A stretch of 64,000 nt of DNA from JAKEHZ01 sp035280505 (GCA_035280505.1 DATEFT010000635.1:13837-77836), one strand, 5' to 3'; numbered from the stretch's first letter, positions 43,199-51,031 are shown. Numbers and translations are program-made. Notes: generated by a model from the letters alone, not told the origin.

Positions 43199-43846
43199 GT
43201 GGAGATAGTTGATCGTGTGCGGGAACTGGGAATCATTCCCGTCGTCAGCATACCCAAGCTTGAATATGCGTTGCCGCTCGCTGAAGCCCTGCTCAAAGGA
43301 GATTTGCCATGCGCCGAGATTACGTTCCGGACGGCGGCGGCGGCGGAATCGATCGCGGAGATTCGCGCCAAACATCCGGACTTATTTCTCGGCGCCGGCA
43401 CCATCCTGACGCCCGAACAGGCGGAAGTCGCGCTCAACGCCGGAGCGCAGTTCATCGTCTCGCCCGGCACCAATCCGGCGGTGGTCGATTACTGCATCAC
43501 GCAAGGCGTGACGATCTTTCCCGGCGTCTGCACCCCGACCGAGATCGAGATCGCGCTGGCCAAGGGCCTCGACGTCCTGAAATTTTTTCCGGCCGAGCAG
43601 ATGGGCGGCGTGAAGTTCCTGCAGGCGATCTGCGCCCCTTACCGGCAGGTCCATTTCATTCCGACCGGAGGAATCGATCCTCACAATCTGGGATCCTATC
43701 TGGCGCTGCCGCAGGTCATCGCTTGCGGTGGAAGCTGGATGGTCAACTCCGAATTGATGAGCACCGGGCAGTTCGACCGAATCCAGGAACTGGCGAAAGA
43801 AGCCGTGAGGCTGGTGAAAGAGGAGAGAGAGAAAACCCATGCCTAG
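43199..43846 (+). CDS. eda: 2-keto-3-deoxy-6-phosphogluconate aldolase (KDPG/KHG aldolase)
   Basis: 215 aa. Cleaves KDPG to pyruvate and glyceraldehyde-3-phosphate. Motifs: LPCAEITFRTAAAAESI with the catalytic Glu, LGAGTILTPEQAEVALNAGA, IVSPGTNPAVV, the Schiff-base lysine in LDVLKFFPAEQMGGVKFLQA, and PTGGIDPHNL. The start is a GTG with GAGGAG 10 bp upstream. It overlaps kdgK by 8 bp, so the two form one unit: kinase then aldolase in the oxidation of 2-keto-3-deoxygluconate from uronates or the Entner-Doudoroff branch. Confidence 0.94.
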   Translation: MEIVDRVRELGIIPVVSIPKLEYALPLAEALLKGDLPCAEITFRTAAAAESIAEIRAKHPDLFLGAGTILTPEQAEVALNAGAQFIVSPGTNPAVVDYCITQGVTIFPGVCTPTEIEIALAKGLDVLKFFPAEQMGGVKFLQAICAPYRQVHFIPTGGIDPHNLGSYLALPQVIACGGSWMVNSELMSTGQFDRIQELAKEAVRLVKEEREKTHA

Positions 43847-44939
43847 CCTGAAGCTCAAATCGAAAGATCAATGCAGGTGGGATCTGGTGGCGCTCGGCGA
43901 AGTCATGCTCCGGCTCGATCCGGGCGAGGGGCGCATCCACACCACCCGCGAGTTCAAAGCCTGGGAGGGCGGCGGCGAATACAATGTGGCGCGTGGACTG
44001 AAGAGGTGCTTCGGCCTGGAGACGGCGGTGGTGACGGCGTTCGCCGACAATCCGGTCGGCCGGCTGATTCAAGATCTGATCTACCAGGGAGGAGTCGATC
44101 AATCGCATGTGAAATGGGTCAAGTACGACGGCGTCGGACGCACGGTGCGAAACGGCCTCAATTTCACGGAGCGCGGTTTCGGAGTCCGTGCCGCGCTCGG
44201 TTGTTCGGATCGCGGGCAGACCGCCGCCTCGCAGCTCAAACCGGGAGAGATCGACTGGGAACGGATCTTCGGCCGCGAAGGCGCGCGCTGGTTTCATTGC
44301 GGCGGCATCTTCTGCGCGCTCTCGGAGACGACGCCCCTGGTGGCCACAGAGGCGATGGAAGCCGCCAGACAATACGGAACCGTCATCTCTTACGACCTCA
44401 ACTATCGAGACTCGCTCTGGAGATCGATCGGCGGTCAGGCGCGGGCCCGAGAGGTCAATCAGGCGCTGGCGCCGCTGATCGACGTCATGATCGGCAACGA
44501 AGAAGACTTTACCGCAGCCCTGGGGTTCAAGGTCGAGGGGTTGGATGAACATCTTTCGAACCTGGATCCCGGCAATTTCCGGAAGATGATGGAACGCGCC
44601 GTTCAGGAGTATCCGAATTTCCAGGTCGTGGCCACCACGCTCCGCAATGCCAAAACCGCCACGATCAACGACTGGAGCGCCGTCTGTTTCCACCAGAACG
44701 AACTCTACCAGGCCCCCCTGCGCGAGGATCTGGAGATCTTCGATCGCGTCGGCGGGGGCGATTCATTCGCCTCGGGGCTGATCTACGGCTTCCTGACCGA
44801 TCAAGGCGCGCAGCGCGCGATTGAATACGGCGCCGCGCACGGCGCGCTGGCGATGACCACCCCCGGAGATACCTCCATGGTGACCCTGGCCGAGGTCGAG
44901 AGCGTGATGAAGGGCGGCGGCGCGCGCGTCAACAGGTAA
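43839..44939 (+). CDS. kdgK: 2-keto-3-deoxygluconate kinase (PfkB family)
   Basis: 366 aa, longer than the common ~310-320 aa forms. PfkB signature 1 is present in WEGGGEYNVARGL and signature 2 in FDRVGGGDSFASGLIYG, with the catalytic Asp in GGGDSF. FHCGGIFCALSE and ISYDLNYRDSLW are typical of KDG kinases. It overlaps eda by 8 bp. Alternative PfkB sugar substrates cannot be excluded, but context strongly supports KDG. A family 2 repeat array starts 3 bp after the stop. Confidence 0.9.
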   Translation: MPSLKLKSKDQCRWDLVALGEVMLRLDPGEGRIHTTREFKAWEGGGEYNVARGLKRCFGLETAVVTAFADNPVGRLIQDLIYQGGVDQSHVKWVKYDGVGRTVRNGLNFTERGFGVRAALGCSDRGQTAASQLKPGEIDWERIFGREGARWFHCGGIFCALSETTPLVATEAMEAARQYGTVISYDLNYRDSLWRSIGGQARAREVNQALAPLIDVMIGNEEDFTAALGFKVEGLDEHLSNLDPGNFRKMMERAVQEYPNFQVVATTLRNAKTATINDWSAVCFHQNELYQAPLREDLEIFDRVGGGDSFASGLIYGFLTDQGAQRAIEYGAAHGALAMTTPGDTSMVTLAEVESVMKGGGARVNR

Positions 44940-44941
44940 AA

Positions 44942-45074
44942 GAGAAGTCCAGAGAAGCCTGGAAAAGTCAAAAATCTATCTCGGAATCGCCCTTTGCGCC
45001 GGATAATTTCCAGGCTAAGTATCCGACTTCTCTAGACTTCTCTGGACTGTTCCCGACTTCTCTAGACTCCCCTA
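44942..45074. repeat. AAGTCTAGA decamer array (family 2)
   Basis: The left arm (44942-44970) holds AGAAGTCCAGAGAAGCCTGG, and the right arm (45025-45074) holds inverted units such as CTTCTCTAGACTTCTCTGGA. It begins 3 bp after the kdgK stop codon. The units are more degenerate than at 23081. Confidence 0.75.
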
Positions 45075-45208
45075 ATTGTCTGAAATAATTTTTGGCGAAT
45101 CCGTCATATAAATTACACCGTCTGAGCCAACAGGCTGCTAGGATTAGTTGCTCAGGAAACAATTATTCCCCTTGAGTGACGGATACCATTAAAAAGAGGA
45201 GAACATCG

Positions 45209-45742
45209 ATGATCAAGAAACGATTGATACTTCATCTAACCATTATCAGTTTGCTGGGGCTAATTCCGGCATTTGCCGCGCCGGTCGGAGAGTTGCCGGA
45301 GGTGGGCAAGGCGGCGCCGGAATTCAGTCTCAAGACCGATGCGGGGAAGGACGTGAATTTGAAGGATTATCGCGGTAAATGGGTAGTCCTCTACTTCTAT
45401 CCGAAGGACTTCACTTCCGGGTGCACGGTTCAAGCACGGAATTTCCAGAAAGACCTGGCGGCATATCAACAGGCCAACGCCGTCATTTTAGGGGTCAGCG
45501 TCGACACGGTTGAATCGCACAAAGGGTTCTGCGAAAAAGAGGGATTGAACTTCACGCTGCTGGCGGATACCGAAACCAAGGTCTCGGCTTCCTACGGTTC
45601 GCTGAACGACAACAAGCTCTCCGCGCGCAATACCTTCATCATCGATCCGGAAGGAAAAGTGGTCAAGGTCTTCCCGAAGGTCAGCGTGGCGAAGCACAGC
45701 GAGGAAGTTCTGGCGGCCCTGGCGGAGTTACAGAAGAAGTAA
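45209..45742 (+). CDS. bcp: exported peroxiredoxin, PrxQ/Bcp type
   Basis: 177 aa. An N-terminal signal peptide (about 1-23, ISLLGLIPAFAAP) is unusual for a Bcp protein and places it in the periplasm. The peroxidatic cysteine is in FYPKDFTSGCTVQARNF. The usual second cysteine five residues later is absent, replaced by Arg, but a cysteine in HKGFCEKEGL can act as resolving residue in the alpha3 helix, as in some PrxQ subtypes. It reduces hydroperoxides. Start at 45209 chosen for its GAGGAG SD; a terminator follows. Confidence 0.9.
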   Translation: MIKKRLILHLTIISLLGLIPAFAAPVGELPEVGKAAPEFSLKTDAGKDVNLKDYRGKWVVLYFYPKDFTSGCTVQARNFQKDLAAYQQANAVILGVSVDTVESHKGFCEKEGLNFTLLADTETKVSASYGSLNDNKLSARNTFIIDPEGKVVKVFPKVSVAKHSEEVLAALAELQKK

Positions 45743-45775
45743 CCGAGCCACCGTCGATGGAGTTGCTGTCAAACG

Positions 45776-45825
45776 AAAGCCCCGGAATAATCGTTCGATT
45801 TTCGATTATTCCGGGGCTTTTTCTA
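45776..45825. terminator. bidirectional intrinsic terminator
   Basis: AAAGCCCCGGAATAATCG (45776-45793) pairs perfectly over 18 bp with its complement at 45803-45820, followed by TT. The symmetric A and T tracts serve bcp on the plus strand and the DksA-like gene on the minus strand. Confidence 0.9.
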
Positions 45826-45846
45826 TCGGCCCCGGTTCACCGAGAG

Positions 45847-46212
45847 CTATTCTTCATCGTTAAGCAGACCGCGTTCCTGGAGTTCCTGGCAGGTGATGCA
45901 GTAACGAACCCAGGGTAGAGCCTCCAAGCGTTTCGGCTGAATTTCATTGCCGCAATTGGCGCAGACGCCGTATTCTTCGTCGTCGATCCGCTGGAGAGCC
46001 TCTTCGATCTGCGTGAGGATGAGCCGGTCGTTGGTCGACTGGCTGAAGAGTAGTTCTTTGGTGTAGGAGTTTGAAGCTTTGTCAGCCGGATCTTGCGTAG
46101 CTTCGATGTCGGCTTCGCGTCCATAGTCCTCATTGCGTCCGACCACGCCAATCAGAGCCGAACGCTCTTCGACCAGACGGTCACGGTAAGTTTTCAGTTT
46201 CTTTTTTTCCAT
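45847..46212 (-). CDS. TraR/DksA family zinc-finger protein
   Basis: 121 aa. An N-terminal helical hairpin (LKTYRDRLVEERSALIGVVG) carries acidic residues, then a C4 zinc finger with CANC and CITC separated by about 20 residues (NEIQPKRLEALPWVRYC). The dksA hallmark DxxDxA tip is seen as DPADKAS. Proteins of this family bind the RNA polymerase secondary channel and, with ppGpp, adjust transcription. Shorter than E. coli DksA (151 aa). The start follows GGAGAAGAG. Confidence 0.88.
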   Translation of the reverse strand: MEKKKLKTYRDRLVEERSALIGVVGRNEDYGREADIEATQDPADKASNSYTKELLFSQSTNDRLILTQIEEALQRIDDEEYGVCANCGNEIQPKRLEALPWVRYCITCQELQERGLLNDEE

Positions 46213-46240
46213 CTACTCTTCTCCTCATCAAGAGATCGGC

Positions 46241-46310
46241 GGCAAGTGACGGCTAACAGTGACGAGTGTTCGATGCCTGAAATGTCACTTGCCACGCTTC
46301 ACTCGTCACT
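46241..46310. other. interleaved inverted repeats
   Basis: GGCAAGTGAC (46241-46250) pairs with GTCACTTGCC (46284-46293), and AGTGACGAGTG (46258-46268) pairs with CACTCGTCACT (46300-46310), in the order A-B-A'-B'. The left arms share AGTGAC, so it is a small direct repeat facing its inverted copies, like family 2. It lies between rlmH and the DksA-like gene. Confidence 0.6.
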
Positions 46311-46324
46311 CTAGGGGGTTGAAG

Positions 46325-46792
46325 TTAAAACTTGTGATAAGGCCATCCTGCCAACAACGTAAAAGCGCGATAGAGCTGCTCAGATAAAAAAACGCGCGCC
46401 AGTTCATGCGTCAACGTCATCTTCGAGAGAGCCATTCTCAAGTCTGCACGATCCTTAACTTTCTGGCTGACGCCGGCGAACCCTCCGATCACGAAGGCCA
46501 ACCGCTTGATCCCGACCCGCTGCTTGGTCCCGATCAACTCAGCCAATTCTGGCGATGAAAGTTCCCGGCCGTCTTCATCAAGCAAGATTACAAAGTCATC
46601 ACGCTCGATCGCGGCGAGGATCCGGGCGCCCTCGGCCTCTACGACACGCCTCTTATCGGCTTCACCTTTGGGCTCCTTTAACTCGCCCACCTCCAGCGTG
46701 ACGAAATGTTCCATCCTCTTCAAATAACCGTCAATCAACGCCGCACAATGGCGATCCTTGGTTCTACCTATCCAGACGATGTGAAGACGCAT
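46325..46792 (-). CDS. rlmH: 23S rRNA (pseudouridine-1915-N3)-methyltransferase
   Basis: 155 aa from ATG 46792, exactly the E. coli length. SPOUT fold: MRLHIVWIGRTKD N-terminus, FVILLDEDGRELSSPELAEL, VIGGFAGVSQKVKDRA and the C-terminal MTLTHELARVFLSEQLYRAF with the S-adenosylmethionine knot. Methylates pseudouridine 1915 in helix 69. A GTG at 46816 would add eight residues; GGAG lies suitably before the ATG. It follows rsfS, as in many bacteria. Confidence 0.96.
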   Translation of the reverse strand: MRLHIVWIGRTKDRHCAALIDGYLKRMEHFVTLEVGELKEPKGEADKRRVVEAEGARILAAIERDDFVILLDEDGRELSSPELAELIGTKQRVGIKRLAFVIGGFAGVSQKVKDRADLRMALSKMTLTHELARVFLSEQLYRAFTLLAGWPYHKF

Positions 46793-46818
46793 CCGGTCAC
46801 GGACTCCACGTCGCACCC

Positions 46819-47232
46819 TTAAAGTTCGACTTTTTCAGCGTCGCGCCACAATCGTTCGAGATCGTAGAAGCGGCGTGACTCTTCGGTGAAGATGTGAACG
46901 ATGAAAGCCCCATAATCGATCAGGATCCATTCCCCGCTGTTGTAGCCTTCGGTATTGAGCGGGCGGACGCCGGAGAGTTTCAACTGCTCGACGATCGCAT
47001 CGGCGATGGCCTGAGTCTGCCGCGTCGAACTCCCCGAACAGATCATGAAGTAATCGGTAAATTCCGTGATGGCTGACAGCCGAAGCAGCAGCAGATCCTG
47101 CGTCTTCTTCTCTTCGGCGGCGGCCGCGGCCAGTTTGACCTGCTCAAAGATCTGCTGGTCCTCGGGAGCGAGAACAGCGGTCCCGGTCAACTGTTCGTTC
47201 TGCGCAATTTCTTCGTTTAGGACTTTTGACAT
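46819..47232 (-). CDS. rsfS: ribosome silencing factor RsfS
   Basis: 137 aa. The RsfS/DUF143 core (VKLAAAAAEEKKTQDLLLLR, FTDYFMICSGSSTRQTQAIA, EGYNSGEWILIDYGAFIVHI, FYDLERLWRDAEKVEL) is complete. It binds ribosomal protein uL14 and blocks subunit joining during starvation. The N-terminal 25 residues are an extension. Its start overlaps the end of nadD by 16 bp, indicating coupled translation. Confidence 0.95.
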   Translation of the reverse strand: MSKVLNEEIAQNEQLTGTAVLAPEDQQIFEQVKLAAAAAEEKKTQDLLLLRLSAITEFTDYFMICSGSSTRQTQAIADAIVEQLKLSGVRPLNTEGYNSGEWILIDYGAFIVHIFTEESRRFYDLERLWRDAEKVEL

Positions 47233-47927
47233 TCAGACTTCCGATACAACCCGTATTTGACGAGATAGGCGGCAACCGCCGGCGGAACCAGCCCCTCGAT
47301 GGCTGCTCCCCGCGCGGCAGCTTCGCGCACATTTGTAGCCGACACATCGACCTCTATGTAATCAGTTAAATAGATCCGGGGCCATGCCAATGTTTCATCG
47401 GACGGAAACCGTCCCCCCCGCAGATCCACGACTCTCGCCCGTAATTCGGGCGTCAGCCGCGAAACCACGCTCTGATCCTGACCATACCCCGGACGGGTGG
47501 CGACTATCACATCGTATTCGCTCAGGATCCGTTCGTATTCATGCCAAGTCATCACGTCTTTAAACGAATCCTCTCCCATGACAAAGAACAATCGAACCTC
47601 GGGATTCTCGCTCTGCAATCTCTGCAGCGTCTCGACCGTGTAGGGGCGGGACGGCGCCTCCAGTTCAACGCTGGAGACGAACATTCTGGGCGATTGAGCC
47701 GTCGCCAGAATCAACATCGCCAGGCGATGATACGGCGAACTGATCAGGTGCCCCCGTTTATGAGGGGGCACATAAGCAGGAACGAAAAGCAGCCGATCCA
47801 TTGCAAAAGCCCGTAAGACCGCCTCGGCGACCTGCCAATGGCCGTTGTGCATCGGATCGAACGTGCCGCCATAGACGCCGACGCGTTTCTCCAAAGCTTC
47901 CTCGCTCAGCTCGATTCCATCGCCCAT
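47217..47927 (-). CDS. nadD: nicotinate-nucleotide adenylyltransferase
   Basis: 236 aa. The nucleotidyltransferase signature GVYGGTFDPMHNGHWQVAEA is near residues 17-36, with RPYTVETLQRL, FVMGEDSFKDVMTWHEYERI and a late TDYIEVDVSATNVREAAARG motif. Adenylylates nicotinate mononucleotide in NAD synthesis. The N-terminal 15 residues are extra relative to the family; a later start is possible. Obg ends 3 bp upstream, making a tight obg-nadD-rsfS-rlmH operon. Confidence 0.95.
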   Translation of the reverse strand: MGDGIELSEEALEKRVGVYGGTFDPMHNGHWQVAEAVLRAFAMDRLLFVPAYVPPHKRGHLISSPYHRLAMLILATAQSPRMFVSSVELEAPSRPYTVETLQRLQSENPEVRLFFVMGEDSFKDVMTWHEYERILSEYDVIVATRPGYGQDQSVVSRLTPELRARVVDLRGGRFPSDETLAWPRIYLTDYIEVDVSATNVREAAARGAAIEGLVPPAVAAYLVKYGLYRKSECQKS

Positions 47928-47930
47928 CGC

Positions 47931-48968
47931 TCAAGCCGGGGCGGCGACCAGATTCTTCGAATCGTCGTCCTGCTTGAGGCGGTCCAGCCGGCGCTCGACC
48001 GCTCGCAACATCTCCTGAACTCCCTGACCGGTGACGGCCGAGATCCCGTAAAATTCCAGCCCCTCCTGCTCGCAGAAGCGCGCCAGCTCGCCGATCCGTT
48101 CCGGATCATCGAGCGCGTCGAGCTTCGTGGCCACCACGATCTTGGGCTTCTTCGCCACCTGGGGACTATAGGCCTCCAGTTCGCGGGCGACCGTCCGGTA
48201 ATCGGCGATCGGGTCCCGGGCCAGGCCGGAGACGTCGACCAGATGCAGGAGTATTTGAGTGCGCTCGATATGGCGCAAAAAACGATCCCCAAGCCCGGCT
48301 CCGAGATGGGCCCCTTCGATCAATCCTGGGATGTCGGCGACGACCATAGTCTTGAAATCGCCCAGATCGACCACCCCCAGATTGGGTTCGAGAGTGGTAA
48401 AGGGATAGTCGGCAATCTTCGGACGCGCTGCTGAAATGCGTGAGATCAGCGTCGATTTGCCGGCATTCGGCAGGCCTGCCAGTCCGACATCGGCGATCAG
48501 TTTGAGCTCCAGCATCAACCATCGATCCTGGCCGGTCCGGCCGTCTTCGTGGTGACGCGGCGCGCGATTGGTGGGAGTGGCGAACTGAGCGTTGCCTCGA
48601 CCGCCCCGCCCTCCGGCCGCAACCAGAACCTTCTCTCCGGCGCGGGTGAAATCGTGAATCAGTTCTCCAGTCCCCACATCCGTCACGATCGTGCCGATCG
48701 GAACCTGCAGGACGATGTTTTCGCCGTTCGCTCCATGTCGCTTGTCCCCCTCGCCGTGCCGTCCACGACCGGCGATCTGTTCCGGGCTATAGCGAAAGTG
48801 GAGCAAAGTGTTGAGACTCCCGGTGGATTCAAAATAGATCGATCCACCGCGTCCGCCGTCACCGCCTGAAGGACCACCGCGCGGGACAAACTTTTCACGG
48901 CGAAAAGCGGTTACTCCATTACCACCGTCCCCGCCTTTCACGTGGATTTTCGCGCGGTCAATAAACAT
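47931..48968 (-). CDS. obgE: GTPase Obg
   Basis: 345 aa. The glycine-rich Obg fold (KIHVKGGDGGNGVTAFRREK, GGPSGGDGGRGGSIYF) is followed by a G domain: G1 GLPNAGKST, G3 DIPGLIEGAHLGAGLG, G4 VATKLD, and a C-terminal G5-like region. It acts in late 50S assembly and the stress response. There is no C-terminal OCT domain, as in many bacteria. Upstream are rpmA and rplU, the classic order rplU-rpmA-obg, though a 112-bp gap separates it from rpmA. Confidence 0.97.
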   Translation of the reverse strand: MFIDRAKIHVKGGDGGNGVTAFRREKFVPRGGPSGGDGGRGGSIYFESTGSLNTLLHFRYSPEQIAGRGRHGEGDKRHGANGENIVLQVPIGTIVTDVGTGELIHDFTRAGEKVLVAAGGRGGRGNAQFATPTNRAPRHHEDGRTGQDRWLMLELKLIADVGLAGLPNAGKSTLISRISAARPKIADYPFTTLEPNLGVVDLGDFKTMVVADIPGLIEGAHLGAGLGDRFLRHIERTQILLHLVDVSGLARDPIADYRTVARELEAYSPQVAKKPKIVVATKLDALDDPERIGELARFCEQEGLEFYGISAVTGQGVQEMLRAVERRLDRLKQDDDSKNLVAAPA

Positions 48969-49080
48969 AAAACCTGATGAGTGATAAGCCCGAACGAGAG
49001 TAAAGAGGAACTCTTCACTCCGAACCTATCGCTAATCGACGCTACTCTTCCGGCCGACTCTGCCGGCCTATTCCGCGGGC

Positions 49081-49338
49081 CTACTCTGCGGGATAGACGC
49101 TGATGAAGCGCCCTTTGCGGCCCCGGTCTTCGAACTTCACGACCCCGGTGATCTTGGCGAAGAGCGTATCATCGCTGCCGATCCCGACATTCCGGCCGGG
49201 CTTAAAACGCGTGCCGCGTTGGCGAACCAGAATCGAGCCGCCACTGACCTGCTCACCGCCGAAGCGTTTGACGCCCAGCCGTTGAGACTGCGAATCCCGT
49301 CCGTTCCTTGAACTACCTACTCCTTTTTTATGTGCCAT
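49081..49338 (-). CDS. rpmA: 50S ribosomal protein L27 (bL27)
   Basis: 85 aa. MAHKKGVGSSRNGRDSQSQR LGVKRF matches bL27; the short N-terminus lacks the cleaved extension found in Firmicutes. FVGERGTRF-like VRQRGTRFKPGRNVGIGSDD follows. The N-terminal tail reaches the peptidyl-transferase centre. SD AAGGA is well placed. It lies 40 bp after rplU. Confidence 0.97.
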   Translation of the reverse strand: MAHKKGVGSSRNGRDSQSQRLGVKRFGGEQVSGGSILVRQRGTRFKPGRNVGIGSDDTLFAKITGVVKFEDRGRKGRFISVYPAE

Positions 49339-49378
49339 TGAACAATTCCTTCTCTCTCGATCTCATCGACCGCCACAC

Positions 49379-49699
49379 TCATGAGATCGCGTCGATCTTG
49401 ACTGCCGTATAGTCTTGACGGTGTCCCTGTTTCCGCTTGTACTGTTTCCGCCGCTTGAACTTGAAGACGATGATCTTGGGTCCGCGGCCGTTCTTCACGA
49501 CCGTTCCTGTCACGCGTGCGCCCTCCAACATCGGCGCGCCGATCCGAAGCCCCTTGTCGCCGCCCTCGGCGAGAACTTCAGTGAACTCCACCGTATCGCC
49601 AGCATTCTTGCCCGCAAGCGATGGAATGCGCACCACATCACCAGGACTAACTCGGAACTGTTTCCCACCTGTTCGGATGATTGCGTATTCCACTCCCAT
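49379..49699 (-). CDS. rplU: 50S ribosomal protein L21 (bL21)
   Basis: 106 aa from ATG 49699. EYAIIRTGGKQFRVSPGDVV and VKNGRGPKIIVFKFKRRKQY plus KRKQGHRQDYTAVKIDAI are diagnostic. Starts further upstream would include the -10 box of the promoter at 49736 and are rejected. SD GGAGG lies 6 bp before the ATG. First gene of the rplU-rpmA-obg group. Confidence 0.97.
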   Translation of the reverse strand: MGVEYAIIRTGGKQFRVSPGDVVRIPSLAGKNAGDTVEFTEVLAEGGDKGLRIGAPMLEGARVTGTVVKNGRGPKIIVFKFKRRKQYKRKQGHRQDYTAVKIDAIS

Positions 49700-50069
49700 A
49701 ATTCCTCCATTCATTCTTATAGTAGAAAGCCGAAAATTATAGGTCGTATAATCTGTGGGTGTCAACCGTCTCTACCGATTTCCAGCGCGATTGTCGGGAG
49801 CCCCAATGTTTACGGGCACTAAAGGGCAATTAAAAAGGTCCATCCATCGCGGTCCGGCGCTCGACGGTCGATTAATGAGGTTATTTTTTCGCTCGAGATC
49901 CTACCAAATTAGAACGTTGAGATCCTGAAATTTGGATCCCGACCGGTCGATTAGATCGTGGAGTAAAGAACCAGTAAGCGGGGGCGCGTCTTGACAGCGC
50001 CACCTACGAAATAGTTTGATAATGGTTGCTCTATCAGAAATGCCCGGGAGAGCTTTACACCTTATTACG
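49700..50069. other. 370-bp divergent intergenic region
   Basis: No gene is visible. It holds the leftward rplU promoter (49736-49765) and a weaker rightward promoter candidate (TTGACA at 49991) for the YdcF/SanA-like gene. The remaining sequence shows no clear structure. Confidence 0.5.
49736..49765 (-). promoter_or_regulatory. promoter of rplU-rpmA
   Basis: On the minus strand: TTGACA (49765-49760), an 18-bp spacer, then TATAAT (49741-49736). Both boxes match the sigma70 consensus exactly. The transcript would start about 25-30 nt before the rplU ATG, giving a short leader. Confidence 0.8.
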
Positions 50070-50708
50070 ATGACGCACCGTCGCTTTCTTCTCATTTCAC
50101 TACTGATCGCCGTCACCGGCTTTCTCTTTGTTCACTTCAAGGTGCATGGCTACGACGACCGTATCATCACGGAAATAAGGGATCTGGACACCAGTCAATG
50201 GCCGAAGCCGCGCGTGGCCGTCGTCTTCGGGGCCAGTGTCTACGGCAGCGGCGAGCTCTCGCCGGTCCTGGAAGATCGGGTCAACATGGCGATCGAACTC
50301 TACCGGGTCCGGAAAGTGGATCGGATCCTGGTCTCCGGCGACAATCGACATCCGAGTTATAACGAACCGAAAGCCATGCAGGAGTACCTGATCTCGCATG
50401 CCGTGGCGGCGCGGGACGTGGTGGTCGATTACGGAGGACGCTCGACCTACGAGACCTGTCTCCGGGCCAAGGACGTCTTCGGACTGAAACGGGCGGTGCT
50501 GGTCTCCCAGGGCTACCATCTGCCGCGCGCGCTCTACATCGCCAACGAGCTGGGGCTCGATGCCGTCGGGATGTCTTCGGACCTGCAATCCAAAAATCCG
50601 ATCGACTACCGGAACCTCCGGGAGTGGGGAGCGGAGATCAAAGCCTACTTCAATCTGCATGTGATCTCGCCTGAGGTGGAGCTGGGGGAGCGGACCCCGG
50701 TCAAGTGA
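50070..50708 (+). CDS. YdcF/SanA/ElyC-family DUF218 membrane protein
   Basis: 212 aa from ATG 50070. One N-terminal membrane segment (FLLISLLIAVTGFLFVHFKV), then a DUF218 domain: VAVVFGASVYGSGELSPVLE, DRILVSGDNRHPSYNEPKAM, VVVDYGGRSTYETCLRAKDV, AVLVSQGYHLPRALYIA. Relatives affect peptidoglycan or membrane barrier (SanA, ElyC); the biochemical role is undefined. Earlier starts exist, but a TTGACA at 49991 suggests that transcription begins after 50020, which favours the ATG chosen. Confidence 0.85.
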   Translation: MTHRRFLLISLLIAVTGFLFVHFKVHGYDDRIITEIRDLDTSQWPKPRVAVVFGASVYGSGELSPVLEDRVNMAIELYRVRKVDRILVSGDNRHPSYNEPKAMQEYLISHAVAARDVVVDYGGRSTYETCLRAKDVFGLKRAVLVSQGYHLPRALYIANELGLDAVGMSSDLQSKNPIDYRNLREWGAEIKAYFNLHVISPEVELGERTPVK

Positions 50709-50730
50709 GCCGGCGAAGGCCCGGAATTTC

Positions 50731-50759
50731 TTGACTCCGCGTGACGCATTGCGGATAAT
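50731..50759 (+). promoter_or_regulatory. promoter of the pheA-aroF leader
   Basis: TTGACT (50731-50736), a 17-bp spacer and GATAAT (50754-50759). Optimal spacing and good boxes put the transcript start near 50766, about 280 nt before pheA. Confidence 0.65.
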
Positions 50760-50817
50760 GCCCGGCGCGGCGGTTTTTCAGACGGCTGCCGCCGTTATCT
50801 TAACTTTTATGAGACAT

Positions 50818-50964
50818 ATGAGAATCTGGCTCGCCACCATGCAAACCATCATCGATCGTGCGGTTTCGCGCATCCAGGGATGGTCTGCCTGGCGCTTCTC
50901 CTTTGGATATAGCTTCTATTTCTACTTTAGCAGCTCCAGAGGGGTCGGAGGTTCGTTAGCCTGA
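50818..50964 (+). CDS. aromatic leader peptide of pheA-aroF attenuator
   Basis: 48 aa from ATG 50818 (ATG 50809 or 50839 are alternatives; none has a good SD). The core WSAWRFSFGYSFYFYF contains 5 Phe, 3 Tyr and 2 Trp within 16 residues (50881-50928), an extreme bias matching control by charged aromatic tRNAs. It ends with TGA 34 bp before a terminator hairpin and 83 bp before pheA. By analogy with pheL and trpL, ribosome stalling on these codons would favour an antiterminator. The three amino acids fit control of both the common pathway (aroF) and the Phe branch (pheA). Confidence 0.72.
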   Translation: MRIWLATMQTIIDRAVSRIQGWSAWRFSFGYSFYFYFSSSRGVGGSLA

Positions 50965-50999
50965 GCCAGGCATAAACGGAATGATGATCAAGGCCCCTC
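50939..50999 (+). promoter_or_regulatory. predicted antiterminator pairing
   Basis: GAGGGGTC (50939-50946), just after the aromatic codons, can pair over 8 bp (one G-U) with GGCCCCTC (50992-50999), which is part of the 5' arm of the terminator stem. The two structures are mutually exclusive. A further pair CTCC (50934-50937)/GGAG (50947-50950) could sequester the element when the ribosome does not stall. Confidence 0.5.
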
Positions 51000-51031
51000 G
51001 TTCAAAGCTGAACGGGGGGCCTTTTAGTTTT
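50990..51031 (+). terminator. attenuator terminator before pheA
   Basis: AAGGCCCCTCGTTCA (50990-51004) pairs with TGAACGGGGGGCCTT (51009-51023) over 15 bp with one G-U pair and a four-base loop, followed by TTAGTTTT. It lies between a promoter and pheA with no complete gene before it, so it is a leader terminator. Confidence 0.85.

Noticed and set aside
50731..50964. A 77-aa protein starting from TTG at 50731
   Set aside because: The promoter -35 box lies at 50731 and transcription should start near 50766; the aromatic-rich C-terminal part is better read as a short leader peptide.
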